64,000 bases of DNA from Aestuariibacter sp. A3R04 (GCF_018860805.1 NZ_JAHKQR010000003.1:620001-684000), one strand, 5' to 3'. Positions 1 through 9,379 are shown, counted from the first letter of the stretch. The notes: generated from the sequence alone by a model not told the origin. Made by a program: numbers and translations.

Positions 1-935
1 TCAAGCAAGAGCAAGCGAGCTTGCAGGAAGCTGAAATGGCGCTGGACAGAGAAAAAATACAGGCTAAAAAACAGGCACTGGAGAATCAAAAAGCCGTGGA
101 TCTCGCCCAGGTTGCCCTGGAGGCGGCAGATCGTGAAAAGCGGCGTGCAGATAAAGCCTATCAAAGTAATTCCATTAGCCAGATTGATTTTGAGAAGGCC
201 CAGGACGATCTTAAAAACGCGGAGCTAGTGCATCAACATGCAGTAGAGGACGCCGCGCTGAATAAAGAGAGTCTGGCATTTGAAATTCACACTAAAGCGC
301 TGCAAGTAGAGCGGCAGTCACTGCTGGTGGATGAACTCAGTCGCAAGGTTGAAGAACTGACAATGCGTTCTCCGGTAAACGGTATCGTAGGCAATTTGGC
401 TGTTCAGCAGAAAAACCAGGTCACGAAGAATCAACCAATTCTCAGCGTGGTTGATTTGTCTGAATTCGAATTGGAAGTGGCAATACCAGAGAGTTATGCC
501 GACGACCTGGCCATCGGTATGGCCGCTGAAGTAGAGCTCAACGGCGAATCGCACCGGGCGGCGCTGGTTACTATCTCGCCCGAAATCGAGAACAATCAGG
601 TAACCGGTAGAGTGCGATTCGCCACCCTCGACGACCGAGGAAACACACTGACGCAGCCTCGGGGATTAAGACAAAACCAGCGACTCACCACCCGTATTCT
701 TATGGAAAATAAGCAGGACGTGCTGATGGTACAGCGCGGACAGTTCCTGGAAAGTGGTAGCGGTCGCATCGCGTATCTGGTGCGAAACGGCATGGCTCAT
801 AAAACGGCTATTACTACGGGCGCGCGCAGTCTTTCCAGTGTAGAAATTCTTTCAGGACTCGCGCCTGGCGACACCATTGTCGTGTCGGGTACTGAACAGT
901 TTAACGGCGCCCAAACCATTCAAATTAATCAATAA
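1..935 (+). CDS. Efflux periplasmic adaptor (HlyD/MacA type), 5' end outside the window
   Basis: This is the periplasmic adaptor that would link an inner-membrane ABC pump to an outer-membrane TolC-like channel. The frame is open from the window edge, so the N-terminal membrane anchor lies upstream. What remains starts with about 115 residues of charged alpha-hairpin coiled coil. A half-lipoyl motif follows (MRSPVNGIVGNLAVQQ), then a beta-barrel and a membrane-proximal region ending in NQ. The ATPase gene starts 30 bases downstream and two permease genes follow, so this is the first visible gene of a MacAB-like export operon. The cargo cannot be read from the sequence. Confidence 0.9.
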   Translation, partial: KQEQASLQEAEMALDREKIQAKKQALENQKAVDLAQVALEAADREKRRADKAYQSNSISQIDFEKAQDDLKNAELVHQHAVEDAALNKESLAFEIHTKALQVERQSLLVDELSRKVEELTMRSPVNGIVGNLAVQQKNQVTKNQPILSVVDLSEFELEVAIPESYADDLAIGMAAEVELNGESHRAALVTISPEIENNQVTGRVRFATLDDRGNTLTQPRGLRQNQRLTTRILMENKQDVLMVQRGQFLESGSGRIAYLVRNGMAHKTAITTGARSLSSVEILSGLAPGDTIVVSGTEQFNGAQTIQINQ

Positions 936-965
936 GACAGCTCTACAGGGCAGAAGGAACACACC

Positions 966-1667
966 ATGCTACAAATGACAGATGTGAAGAAAGTATTTCG
1001 TACGGATTTAATCGAAACTCATGCACTACGTGATTTTAGTCTCCAGGTAGACGAAGGAGATTTTGTGGCGGTTACCGGGCCATCGGGTTCGGGAAAGACC
1101 ACATTTTTAAATATAGCCGGATTACTGGAAACCTTCAGCGACGGTACCTATGAGCTGGACGGTGTAAATGTAAGCCAACTAAACGACAAACAGCGCAGCA
1201 GGATGCGAAATGAAAAAATTGGCTTCATATTTCAAGGCTTCAACCTGATCCCCGATCTCGATTTATTCGACAACGTGGACGTGCCGCTTCGCTATCGCGG
1301 CTTTAACGCGAAAGAACGACGCAAGCGCATAGAACAAAGTTTGGATTTGGTGGGGTTAGCGAACCGAATGAAGCACCTTCCCGCACAATTATCCGGAGGG
1401 CAGCAACAGCGGGTTGCCATTGCGCGTGCGCTGGCCGGTGAACCCCGTTTTCTGTTGGCCGATGAACCGACGGGCAACCTGGACTCTACCATGGCCGCCA
1501 GTGTTATGGCGTTATTGCAAGATATCAACGCCCGTGGCACAACTATTGTCATGGTCACTCACGATCAGGTTCTCGCCAATCAGGCTAAACGCAATATATT
1601 CGTCAGGGACGGCCAGGTAAGTGAACTGTCAACCGGCGCTGCGTTCCCCAATGCAGCCATCGCCTGA
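966..1667 (+). CDS. ABC transporter ATP-binding protein (MacB/LolD type)
   Basis: This is the cytoplasmic ATPase of an FtsX/MacB-type exporter. It has Walker A (GPSGSGKTT), the Q-loop segment GFIFQGFNLIPDL, the signature LSGGQQQRVAIARAL, Walker B (FLLADEPTGNLD) and an H-loop (VTHD). At 233 residues it has the normal length of the LolD/MacB-N family, in which the ATPase is separate from the permease. It lies between the adaptor and two permeases, all on one strand with short gaps, so the four genes are probably co-transcribed. The family moves lipoproteins, peptides or macrolides by a mechanotransmission mechanism; the substrate here is unknown. Confidence 0.95.
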   Translation: MLQMTDVKKVFRTDLIETHALRDFSLQVDEGDFVAVTGPSGSGKTTFLNIAGLLETFSDGTYELDGVNVSQLNDKQRSRMRNEKIGFIFQGFNLIPDLDLFDNVDVPLRYRGFNAKERRKRIEQSLDLVGLANRMKHLPAQLSGGQQQRVAIARALAGEPRFLLADEPTGNLDSTMAASVMALLQDINARGTTIVMVTHDQVLANQAKRNIFVRDGQVSELSTGAAFPNAAIA

Positions 1668-1677
1668 GGATCAATCC

Positions 1678-2988
1678 ATGTTTATCTATTACCTTCGACT
1701 CGCGGTGAAGAGCATCAAGCGAAATCCGGTTCTCAGCGGACTTATGGTGGCTGCTATTGCACTGGGGATTGGTTCGAGCATGACCACGATAACGGTGAAT
1801 TACCTGATGTCGGCCAATCCTATTCCGGAAAAAAGTCATGCCCTGTATTACGTTCAGGTTGACAGTTGGGACCCACACAACGCGTTCAATGAAGACGATA
1901 TTCCCAACCAGTTAACCTGGACAGAAGCCACTAATTTGATGGCCGCTAACAGGGCATTGCGACAGGCTGCGATGAGCCGTACCGGCGGAATAATGGAACC
2001 GGACAATAAAGATGTCAAACCATTTGAAGTATCGGCAAGACTGACGTTTCGCGATTTTTTTGCCATGTTTGAAGTGCCTTTTTTATACGGTAATCCATGG
2101 TCTGCTCGCGCTGATGAAAAGCGAGAGCAAGTGGTGGTGCTAACAAAGCGTATTAATGAGCAAGTCTTCGGCGGCGTAAATTCTGTGGGTGAGTCTATTC
2201 GGTTATTTGGTCGACAGTTTCGGGTAGTCGGAGTACTCGATGATTGGCAACCCATGCCTAAGTTCTACGATGTGAACAACGGCGCGTTTGAAGAATCGGA
2301 AGAAGTGTTTATTCCATTTATGCTCAAAGAAGAGTTGGCTTTGCCGAGTTGGGGTAACACCAATTGCTGGAAAGCTCCAGAAGGAGATGGCTTCGAGGCG
2401 CAACTTCGCTCAGAGTGTATCGGTTTTCAGATGTGGGTAGAGCTGCCCACACTAGAGGATAAAGCTGCTTATCTGGATTTTCTGCACAGTTACGTGAGCG
2501 AGCAGAAAACACTGGGGCGCTTTCCCCGTCCTATGCAAAACCGTTTGTCGGATGTCATGACCTGGATGGAAGACCAGGAAGTCGTTGCCGACGATGCGCA
2601 AATCATGCTGTGGTTATCGCTAATGTTTTTGTTTGTGTGCCTGCTGAATACGATTGGTTTGCTACTGGCGAAATTTAGCGGCAAAGCGTCTGAAATAGGA
2701 TTGCGTAGAGCAGTAGGTGCATCGAAAGGCGATGTGTTTTTACAGCATTTGGTAGAAACCGCACTGATTGGCCTTGTTGGGGGATTATTGGGATTGTCGC
2801 TGGCCTTGGTGGGGTTAGAAGGCATTAAAAGCCTTTACGGAGAGTATATTCAGGCTCTCGCCGTGCTCGATCTTACCATGGTGCTGGTGGGACTAGTGCT
2901 GGCCCTTGTATCGAGCGTTGCGGCGGGGCTATATCCTACGTGGCGAGCCTGCAATATTGCGCCTGCCAGTCAACTCAAGAGTCAATAA
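1678..2988 (+). CDS. ABC transporter permease, MacB_PCD/FtsX type (first of two)
   Basis: The inner-membrane permease has one N-terminal transmembrane helix (about residues 20-40), a large periplasmic MacB_PCD-like domain, and three C-terminal helices of the FtsX domain containing GLRRAVGASKGDVFLQHLVET, the usual coupling segment. The ATG at 1678 is preceded by GAGGA at good spacing. An earlier in-frame start at 1621 lies inside the ATPase gene and adds no family-like residues, so it is rejected. It pairs with the next gene to form a heterodimeric permease. The length of 436 residues is typical. Confidence 0.92.
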   Translation: MFIYYLRLAVKSIKRNPVLSGLMVAAIALGIGSSMTTITVNYLMSANPIPEKSHALYYVQVDSWDPHNAFNEDDIPNQLTWTEATNLMAANRALRQAAMSRTGGIMEPDNKDVKPFEVSARLTFRDFFAMFEVPFLYGNPWSARADEKREQVVVLTKRINEQVFGGVNSVGESIRLFGRQFRVVGVLDDWQPMPKFYDVNNGAFEESEEVFIPFMLKEELALPSWGNTNCWKAPEGDGFEAQLRSECIGFQMWVELPTLEDKAAYLDFLHSYVSEQKTLGRFPRPMQNRLSDVMTWMEDQEVVADDAQIMLWLSLMFLFVCLLNTIGLLLAKFSGKASEIGLRRAVGASKGDVFLQHLVETALIGLVGGLLGLSLALVGLEGIKSLYGEYIQALAVLDLTMVLVGLVLALVSSVAAGLYPTWRACNIAPASQLKSQ

Positions 2989-2998
2989 GGAAGCCGTC

Positions 2999-4216
2999 AT
3001 GTTAGAAATAGGACCTATTTTTCGATCACTGATGCGAAACAAAACCGGCGCGTTGCTCATTGCTATCCAAATTGCCATAACTATGACTATTGTGGTGAAT
3101 GCGGTTTTCATTGTGTATGAGCGCAGTCAGAAAATGCAGCGCGAAAGCGGTATTGATGAAGCAAATTCTTTCTACCTTTCCAGTTCTGGTTTTGGTTCAA
3201 ACTTCAATGCTAAAGTGACCATCACAGAGGATCTCGCGGCACTTCGCCAGTTACCCGGTGTGATTGACGCTGTGCAGATAAATGCCATCCCCATCAGTGG
3301 AGGTGGTTGGTCTATGGGACTTAAAACCCAGGCTGGCGTTGAGTACGATGGCGTTGGCGTGGCGGTGTATATGGTCGATGAACACGGCGTCAATGCGCTG
3401 GATCTCGATGTTATTGCCGGGGAAAACTTTACCGCTACCGATGTTCGCTGGCGGGAACCCGCTCAAAGTGACTGGCCGAATGACGTCATTATCACCAAGG
3501 CCATGGCTGAGGCATTGTTTCCCGACGAGCATTATTCTAAAACTGTGGGTAAAACGGTGTACATCAACGATACAGAACCTATGGTGATAAAGGGGATTGT
3601 CGATAAACTTCAGGCGCCCTGGGTGGGGTGGAGCCGGGTGGAAAATGCTATGTTGTCGCCGGAACATCTGAATAATGATGCTACTCGTTATTTTGTGCGC
3701 ACGGAAGCAGGCCAGCGAGATGCGGTCATGCAACAGGTTGAAACGTTCTTAGCCGAACGACACACCGGCAGAATTATTCGCGGTTTGAACACAATTGAAG
3801 AAACCCGGGCGCGAAGCTATCGTGGCGATAGCGCCATGATTAAAATTTTGACCACCGTCATGATTGTTCTCACTGTCGTAACGGCACTGGGTATTGTGGG
3901 GCTAGCCAGTTTCAGCGTAAACAGTCGTAGAAAACAAATAGGCACCCGGCGGGCACTTGGCGCAAGTAAGGGCGCGGTATTGCGGTATTTCATGATGGAA
4001 AACTTTATCATTACAACGGTTGGCGTATTAGTGGGGGCCGCGCTCACAATAGGGCTGAATATTGTGCTTGTTGAACAGTTTGATTTGACGCCAATCACCT
4101 GGTACTACATTCCAGTTGGCATGCTCATACTTTGGCTGGTAGGGCAGTTGGCCGTGTTTGGGCCAGCCAGCCGGGCGGCTGGTATCCCTCCGGCTATCGC
4201 AACCCGAACAGTGTGA
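2999..4216 (+). CDS. ABC transporter permease, MacB_PCD/FtsX type (second of two)
   Basis: This second permease has the same architecture as its neighbour: N-terminal helix, periplasmic domain and a C-terminal FtsX domain with IGTRRALGASKGAVLRYFM. The ATG at 2999 is 10 bases after the previous stop and is preceded by AAGGAAG. The longer frame from 2906 overlaps the upstream gene and is rejected. Two different permease genes, rather than one as in classical MacB, suggest an obligate heterodimer. An inverted repeat follows 12 bases after the stop and probably ends the operon. Confidence 0.92.
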   Translation: MLEIGPIFRSLMRNKTGALLIAIQIAITMTIVVNAVFIVYERSQKMQRESGIDEANSFYLSSSGFGSNFNAKVTITEDLAALRQLPGVIDAVQINAIPISGGGWSMGLKTQAGVEYDGVGVAVYMVDEHGVNALDLDVIAGENFTATDVRWREPAQSDWPNDVIITKAMAEALFPDEHYSKTVGKTVYINDTEPMVIKGIVDKLQAPWVGWSRVENAMLSPEHLNNDATRYFVRTEAGQRDAVMQQVETFLAERHTGRIIRGLNTIEETRARSYRGDSAMIKILTTVMIVLTVVTALGIVGLASFSVNSRRKQIGTRRALGASKGAVLRYFMMENFIITTVGVLVGAALTIGLNIVLVEQFDLTPITWYYIPVGMLILWLVGQLAVFGPASRAAGIPPAIATRTV

Positions 4217-4228
4217 ATGTCGCCATTG

Positions 4229-4254
4229 TTAAGGCTGGCGTGCACCAGCCTTAA
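4229..4254 (+). terminator. Terminator-like hairpin after the exporter operon
   Basis: A perfect 10-bp stem (TTAAGGCTGG / CCAGCCTTAA) with a 6-base loop lies just after the last permease gene. No T-run follows, so it may slow RNA decay or act weakly as a terminator. Confidence 0.5.
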
Positions 4255-4433
4255 CGCGCCAGTAATTATTGGTATCCAGTCTCCCTCCTTATTGTTATGC
4301 CGCATGATTTATGCTCATGGTTTGATGATTTTATATCATTTTTATTCATGTGTTGGCCGTTGTATAACTGTGGCTACTGCCTATGACGCAGTGAATAAAA
4401 TGAGATTTTTTGCTAACACAGTGCCCGGATATC

Positions 4434-5435
4434 ATGAATAAAGCGTTCACCTTTACACTTAAACGACTTCGCTTTGACGAAGAGTATTGCCCATCAGAAA
4501 ACACCCGCCTCACCACTAACTTTGCAAATTTGGCGAGAGGAAAGCAACGTCGTGAGAATCTTCGCAATACCCTGACGATGATAAACAATCGCTTCAATGC
4601 ACTAGCTCAGTGGGATAATCCACAGAGAAACCGTTACGCCGTTGAACTGGATATTATCTCTGCAGATATCGACGTGGAGGGGAATGGAAACAGCTTCCCC
4701 TCCATTGAGGTGCTGCATGCACAAATTCTCGACAACAAAACCCAACAACGCATTGACGGTATGGTGGGCAACAATTTTTCATCCTACGTTCGCGATTATG
4801 ACTTTAGTGTGCTGTTACAAGCGCACAATAAGCATACCAACACATTTTCCGTGCCGGATAGTTTTGGCGAACTTCACGGCAAGCTCTTTCAGGAGTTTGT
4901 CAACTCTGCTGTGTATAAAGAGAATTTTTCAAAACTCCCGGTAATTTGCCTAAGTGTGTCAGAAAACAAAACTTACCATCGCAGTGAAAATCACCATCCG
5001 GTATTAGGAGTGGAATATCAGGTAACCACGTCTTCATTAACCGAGCAGTATTTTAAAAAAATGGGGCTTAATGTGCGCTATTTCATGCCTCCTGACAGCT
5101 CTGCGCCGTTGGCTTTCTATTTTTATGGTGACTTGCTCAACGACTACACCAACCTGGAGCTCATTAGTACGGTAAGTGTTATGGAGACGTTTCAAAAAAT
5201 TTACCGTCCGGAGATATATAACGCCAACGCCACGGCGGGGAAGGTCTATCAGCCGAGCTTGCAGCACCAGGACCACTCTCTCACTCAAATTGTCTACGAC
5301 CGTGAAGAGCGAAGCAGGCTGGCGATTGAACAGGGCAGGTTCACCGAGACACATTTCATCAAGCCTTATGAGGCAATATTAAATCAATGGGCAGCCAACT
5401 GGCCGCGCCGGCAACGCGCGGCTATTTTCAAGTAG
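4434..5435 (+). CDS. mesX: MesX, DUF1852 partner of folate-independent methionine synthase
   Basis: The protein belongs to DUF1852, recognised from the stretches TRLTTNFANLARG, RYAVELDIISADI, VGNNFSSYVRDYDFSVLL and YRPEIYNANA. Published genetic work on Acinetobacter links this family to the MesD methionine synthase as an essential, probably oxygen-using partner (MesX). No cofactor motif is obvious. The gene ends 8 bases before mesD, which is the usual arrangement. The ATG at 4434 is chosen because the family begins with a short K-x-F-T-F strand; the in-frame TTG at 4410 adds only non-conserved residues. No transmembrane segment or signal peptide is seen, so it should be cytoplasmic. Confidence 0.9.
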   Translation: MNKAFTFTLKRLRFDEEYCPSENTRLTTNFANLARGKQRRENLRNTLTMINNRFNALAQWDNPQRNRYAVELDIISADIDVEGNGNSFPSIEVLHAQILDNKTQQRIDGMVGNNFSSYVRDYDFSVLLQAHNKHTNTFSVPDSFGELHGKLFQEFVNSAVYKENFSKLPVICLSVSENKTYHRSENHHPVLGVEYQVTTSSLTEQYFKKMGLNVRYFMPPDSSAPLAFYFYGDLLNDYTNLELISTVSVMETFQKIYRPEIYNANATAGKVYQPSLQHQDHSLTQIVYDREERSRLAIEQGRFTETHFIKPYEAILNQWAANWPRRQRAAIFK

Positions 5436-5443
5436 AGCAGACA

Positions 5444-6466
5444 ATGACAACACGTTTACCAACTTCTTTTGCGGGCAGTTTGCCCAAGCCACAGTGGCTG
5501 GCACAACCTGAAACCTTGTGGTCGCCATGGAAATTAGAGGGCGGGGCCTTAACCGAGGGAAAGCGGGACGCATTGCGCGTATCCCTGCACGACCAACTTC
5601 AGGCCGGCATTGATATTGTGAGTGATGGCGAACAGACTCGTCAGCATTTCGTTACCACGTTTATAGAGCAATTAGGCGGTGTGGATTTTTCCAAGCGCAA
5701 GGTGATGAAAATACGCAATCGCTATGACGCCAGTGTACCGGTTGTCGTGGATGCTGTTACCTATAAAAAACCGGTGTTTGCGAGCGATGCGGCCTTTTTG
5801 CGTAGTCAAACCACAAAACCTATTAAGTGGGCGCTGCCAGGCCCGATGACGATGGTAGACACATTGTACGACGCTCACTACAAGAGTAGGGAAAAACTGG
5901 CGTGGGAATTTGCAGTGATTTTAAATCAGGAAGCCAAAGCATTGGAAGCGGCGGGAGTCGATATTATTCAGTTTGACGAACCAGCCTTTAATGTGTTTTT
6001 TGATGAAGTGAATGATTGGGGCGTAGCGACGCTTGAAAGAGCCGTGCAAGGCTTGCGCTGTGAAACCGCTGTGCATATCTGTTATGGCTACGGCATAAAG
6101 GCCAATACCGATTGGAAAAAGACACTCGGCGCACAATGGCGACAGTATGAAGCCGTGTTTCCCAAATTGCAGCAATCCGCCATAGATATGGTGTCGTTAG
6201 AATGTCAAAACTCAAAAGTACCCATGGAACTCATTGCGTTGCTACGTGGGAAAAAGGTCATGGTAGGCGCCATTGACGTGGCAAATCACACCGTAGAAAC
6301 CCCACAAGAAGTCGCGGCAACGTTGGAAAAAGCCCTCGCGTTTGTGGATGCTGATAAACTTTACCCTTGCACAAACTGCGGCATGGCGCCGCTACCCCGG
6401 CAAGTGGCATTTGGTAAATTAAAGGCATTGTGCCAAGGAGCAGCGCTTATCAGACAAGGGCTTTGA
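5444..6466 (+). CDS. mesD: MesD, folate-independent methionine synthase (MetE C-terminal fold)
   Basis: A 340-residue single-domain relative of the catalytic half of MetE, without the folate-binding N-terminal half. It keeps the zinc and homocysteine site elements: GIDIVSDGEQTRQHF, IIQFDEPAFNVF, the HICYGYG segment and LYPCTNCGMAPLPR near the end. The family is known to make methionine from homocysteine with an uncertain, non-folate methyl donor, and needs MesX and oxygen. The start at 5444 is preferred to 5387 because TRLPTSFAGSLPKP is the conserved N-terminus; the upstream extension overlaps mesX. It is almost certainly translated from the mesX transcript. Confidence 0.92.
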   Translation: MTTRLPTSFAGSLPKPQWLAQPETLWSPWKLEGGALTEGKRDALRVSLHDQLQAGIDIVSDGEQTRQHFVTTFIEQLGGVDFSKRKVMKIRNRYDASVPVVVDAVTYKKPVFASDAAFLRSQTTKPIKWALPGPMTMVDTLYDAHYKSREKLAWEFAVILNQEAKALEAAGVDIIQFDEPAFNVFFDEVNDWGVATLERAVQGLRCETAVHICYGYGIKANTDWKKTLGAQWRQYEAVFPKLQQSAIDMVSLECQNSKVPMELIALLRGKKVMVGAIDVANHTVETPQEVAATLEKALAFVDADKLYPCTNCGMAPLPRQVAFGKLKALCQGAALIRQGL

Positions 6467-6497
6467 AGGTGGCAGTGGTTTCTTCCGTTGCACATTT

Positions 6498-6520
6498 TTG
6501 CATTAGCTGATGTAATGCAA
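6498..6520. promoter_or_regulatory. Dyad in the lacI-type gene leader
   Basis: TTGCATTA and TAATGCAA form perfect 8-base arms around a 7-base centre, 28 bases before the regulator start at 6548. There is no T-run. It may be an operator or a leader hairpin. It does not match the TGTTAnCGnTAaCA sites found elsewhere in the locus. Confidence 0.35.
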
Positions 6521-6547
6521 TGCTGCGGTGAGAAGACAATTTTTGGT

Positions 6548-7582
6548 ATGGCCCGAAAAAAAAGAACGACAATTGAGGATGTGGCGAAACTTGCTGGTGT
6601 ATCGAGCATGACGGTATCCCGCGTCCTCAATAATGAATCGAAGGTAAGCGAAAAAAGAAAGGAGAAAGTGCTAAGTGCGGTGAAGGCCCTTAACTATCGG
6701 CCCAACGTGGCAGCACGAGGACTCGCCAGCAACAAATCATTCTTTCTTGGGCTGCTTTACTACGATTTGAATGGGTCGTATGTTAGTCAGTTTCTGCTGT
6801 CGGCATTAAAACACTGTCGTCGCAGGGGGTATCATCTGGTGGTTGATGAAGTCGACGACAATGTGCCGCGTTCGCTGGAGTCTATTCGCGAACTCATCAC
6901 CACCACACAGGTTGACGGCATGATTTTACTGCCACCAGTGAGTGATAAAGAAGAAGTGATTTCACTACTTGAAGCTCATCATGTGCCTGTTGTGCGGGTG
7001 GCGCCTGACAAGAATTTAACGTCTTCCCCTTTTATTTGTATTGATGATTACCAGGCTGCATTTGATATCACAGAATATCTTATTGCTCAGGGGCACACGC
7101 GCATCGCTCATATTGTTGGCGATGCAAAGCAAGGCGCTAGCCGCATGCGCTATCAAGGCTATCTCGACGCGTTGCGCTCTAACGGGTTGTCAGTGCCGCC
7201 AGAGTATATTGAACAGGGGGCGTTTACCTACAAGTCCGGCTTGGCTTGTGCCGATAAACTGCTTACACTGGGCTCTAGGCCAACCGCCGTTTTTGCGGCT
7301 AACGATGAAATGGCGGCGGCAGTGGTGTCAGTGGCCTACGTTAACGGTTTACAGGTTCCCAAAGATCTTTCCGTCGTTGGGTTCGACGATGCTCAGTTAG
7401 CAACGACTATTTCTCCTCACCTTACCACGGTGCGTCAGCCGATTACCGAAATGGCAAGAACGGCCATTGATATTCTGGCATCGGGTAAACTCACGCAACC
7501 AGCAACATGTACGCTTCGCGATCTCAGACATATTTTGGATTTTGAAATTGTCGAAAGAGAATCGGTTCGCGCACTGAGCTAA
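6548..7582 (+). CDS. LacI-family transcriptional regulator of the glycan locus
   Basis: This is a 344-residue repressor of the LacI/GalR type. Residues 7-55 form the helix-turn-helix and hinge (TIEDVAKLAGVSSMTVSRVL ... LNYRPNVAARGL). The rest is a periplasmic-binding-protein-like sugar-sensing domain with TAVFAANDEMAAAVV and the closing LTTVRQPI segment. The start at 6548 begins a typical MARKKRTTIEDVAK; the longer frame from 6488 is rejected. Its likely targets are three near-identical 14-bp palindromes upstream of the sugar porter, the GH26 gene and the TonB receptor, all within 7 kb. The effector is inferred to be a sugar or oligosaccharide from the glycan that the locus degrades. Confidence 0.93.
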   Translation: MARKKRTTIEDVAKLAGVSSMTVSRVLNNESKVSEKRKEKVLSAVKALNYRPNVAARGLASNKSFFLGLLYYDLNGSYVSQFLLSALKHCRRRGYHLVVDEVDDNVPRSLESIRELITTTQVDGMILLPPVSDKEEVISLLEAHHVPVVRVAPDKNLTSSPFICIDDYQAAFDITEYLIAQGHTRIAHIVGDAKQGASRMRYQGYLDALRSNGLSVPPEYIEQGAFTYKSGLACADKLLTLGSRPTAVFAANDEMAAAVVSVAYVNGLQVPKDLSVVGFDDAQLATTISPHLTTVRQPITEMARTAIDILASGKLTQPATCTLRDLRHILDFEIVERESVRALS

Positions 7583-7678
7583 CGTGACTCCCTTAATATT
7601 TGTAAGCGGTATCTGTATCACTTTTCTTTTCGCCATCATGTAAATAAATATTGAATGATGTGTAATTATTGCGTAATT

Positions 7679-7692
7679 TGTTAGCGCTATCA
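7679..7692. promoter_or_regulatory. LacI-type operator upstream of the sugar porter
   Basis: TGTTAGCGCTATCA differs by one base from the perfect palindrome at 12974-12987. It lies about 100 bases before the porter gene. LacI-family operators with a central CG have this form. Confidence 0.7.
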
Positions 7693-7795
7693 TTTTTTGT
7701 GGTGGAAAACTAATATTGTTATTAGCCTCCAATACTATGGCTTGTTGAGGGCGATGACTTTCGAGCTGGAACAACAATGAGAGTGAGGAGGTGCC

Positions 7796-9379
7796 ATGCA
7801 TAGGTGTGGTTCGAGTAATGTACTTTATGTTGTTATCGTGGCGTTGGGTGGCTTTATCTTTGGTTTTGACGCCTCTGTCATCTCCGGCGTTGTAAGGTTT
7901 GTCGCTACAGAGTTTCAACTCAATGAGTGGCAGCAAGGTTTAGTGGTAAGTGCTCCGACACTTGGGGCGGTGCTAGGCTCTTTTTTTGCTGGCCCCTGTG
8001 CAGATAAGTTCGGGCGTAAAAATGTGTTGATCAGCATTGCCTTTATTTATTGCTTCTCGTCATTATTGTCTGCATCGGCTACCAGTTATAGTGCGCTGGT
8101 GTTCGCTCGCTGTATCGGCGGTATTGCTTTTGCCTCCCTGGTATTGGCTCCTATGTATATTGCAGAAATCTCCCCTAGTCAGCAACGGGGGAAGATGATT
8201 TCTATCAATCAGCTGAATATTGTAGTGGGTTTTTCCGCGGCCTATTTTGCTAATTATTTCCTCTTAAAAATCAGTGCGAGTGGCGCTGAATGGGCAGATA
8301 GTCTGGGTATGAGCGAGCATGTTTGGCGGTGGATGCTAGGTATTGAGGTAGTGCCGGCCGTCCTATACCTCGTGGCGTTGACCACCATACCTGAAAGCCC
8401 AAGATGGCTGGTGATGAATAACAGGATAGACGAGGGAAAAAGGGTGATTGGTATGCTTTTCCCCAGCGCGGAAGCTGACAAATTTGTACGCGACATAAAA
8501 GGTAGCCAAACTCGCACCATGTCGTCGTTGTCAGAACGGCTTACCCTGCTTTTTTCAAAACCCATGCGCTTGGTGTTAGCCGTTGGGCTGTTGGTTGCTT
8601 GTTGTCAACAAATCACCGGTGTCAACGCCGTTTATTTCTACGCGCCCACCATTTTTGAGCAAAGTGGAATAGGCCAGGATGCGGCATACTCTCAAGCTAT
8701 ATTGGTTGGCCTGACGAATGTAGTGTTTACTATTGTAGCCATGTTGCTGATTGATAAGCTGGGCCGAAAACCACTCATGCTAATTGGTCTTGCCGGCGTA
8801 GCCGTGAGCATGAGTGTGGTGGCGTATGGATTTAGCCAGGCCACGTATTCCCTATCTGCAGAAAAAATGCATCTTATTGAAAATCGTGAAGTGAAGGAAA
8901 AGGTGGCGCCGTTGCTAGGCGAAGTCTATACCAATGACGTGCAATTCAAGAACGCCATTGTTGCTCGCTTAGGAAAAACGGAGGCCAGGGAATATGAATC
9001 TGCTTTGATTCAAGCTGCTGTGACCATGAATCCTATGCTCATTCTAGCGGGAATTTTGGGGTTTGTTGCCTCGTTTGCGGTCTCGTTGGGGCCGGTGATG
9101 TGGGTGCTATTGGCGGAAATATTCCCCAACCATATCCGAGGAATAGGCATTGCTTTTACAGGGTTGTTTAACAGTATCGTGAGCTTTTCTGTACAACTGG
9201 TATTTCCCGTTGAGGTGGCGACGTTAGGTACGTCGGTAACGTTTCTCATTTATGGGGTGTTCGCTGTGTTCGGCTTCGTTTTGGTTTACAGAGTGTTACC
9301 CGAAACGAAAGGCAAATCGCTGGAGGATATTGAAAACGTGCTCGTAATTACACCCGCAGTGGAGTCCGCAAAAGGATGA
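7796..9379 (+). CDS. MFS sugar porter (XylE/GLUT-like)
   Basis: This is a 527-residue, twelve-helix transporter of the sugar porter family, which imports monosaccharides, often with protons. It shows the family marks GGFIFGFDASVISG in helix 1, DKFGRKNVL between helices 2 and 3, PESPRWLVM before the central loop, QQITGVNAVYFYAPTIFE in helix 7, and PETKGKSLEDIE at the end. An unusually long loop (about residues 355-415) sits between helices 9 and 10 and is charged. GAGGAGGTG precedes the ATG at 7796. Its stop overlaps the start of the damaged dehydrogenase gene (ATGA), so the two were once translationally coupled. The substrate is likely xylose or a related pentose or hexose; this rests on context. 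Confidence 0.93.
   Translation: MHRCGSSNVLYVVIVALGGFIFGFDASVISGVVRFVATEFQLNEWQQGLVVSAPTLGAVLGSFFAGPCADKFGRKNVLISIAFIYCFSSLLSASATSYSALVFARCIGGIAFASLVLAPMYIAEISPSQQRGKMISINQLNIVVGFSAAYFANYFLLKISASGAEWADSLGMSEHVWRWMLGIEVVPAVLYLVALTTIPESPRWLVMNNRIDEGKRVIGMLFPSAEADKFVRDIKGSQTRTMSSLSERLTLLFSKPMRLVLAVGLLVACCQQITGVNAVYFYAPTIFEQSGIGQDAAYSQAILVGLTNVVFTIVAMLLIDKLGRKPLMLIGLAGVAVSMSVVAYGFSQATYSLSAEKMHLIENREVKEKVAPLLGEVYTNDVQFKNAIVARLGKTEAREYESALIQAAVTMNPMLILAGILGFVASFAVSLGPVMWVLLAEIFPNHIRGIGIAFTGLFNSIVSFSVQLVFPVEVATLGTSVTFLIYGVFAVFGFVLVYRVLPETKGKSLEDIENVLVITPAVESAKG

Noticed and set aside
1-4216. The MacAB-like exporter as the exporter of the two leader peptides
   Set aside because: The ATPase and permeases lack a C39 peptidase domain, and the genes lie about 26 kb away with no link.
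4217-4441. 74-codon frame after the exporter operon
   Set aside because: It starts inside the region of a perfect hairpin, has no ribosome-binding site and overlaps the mesX start.
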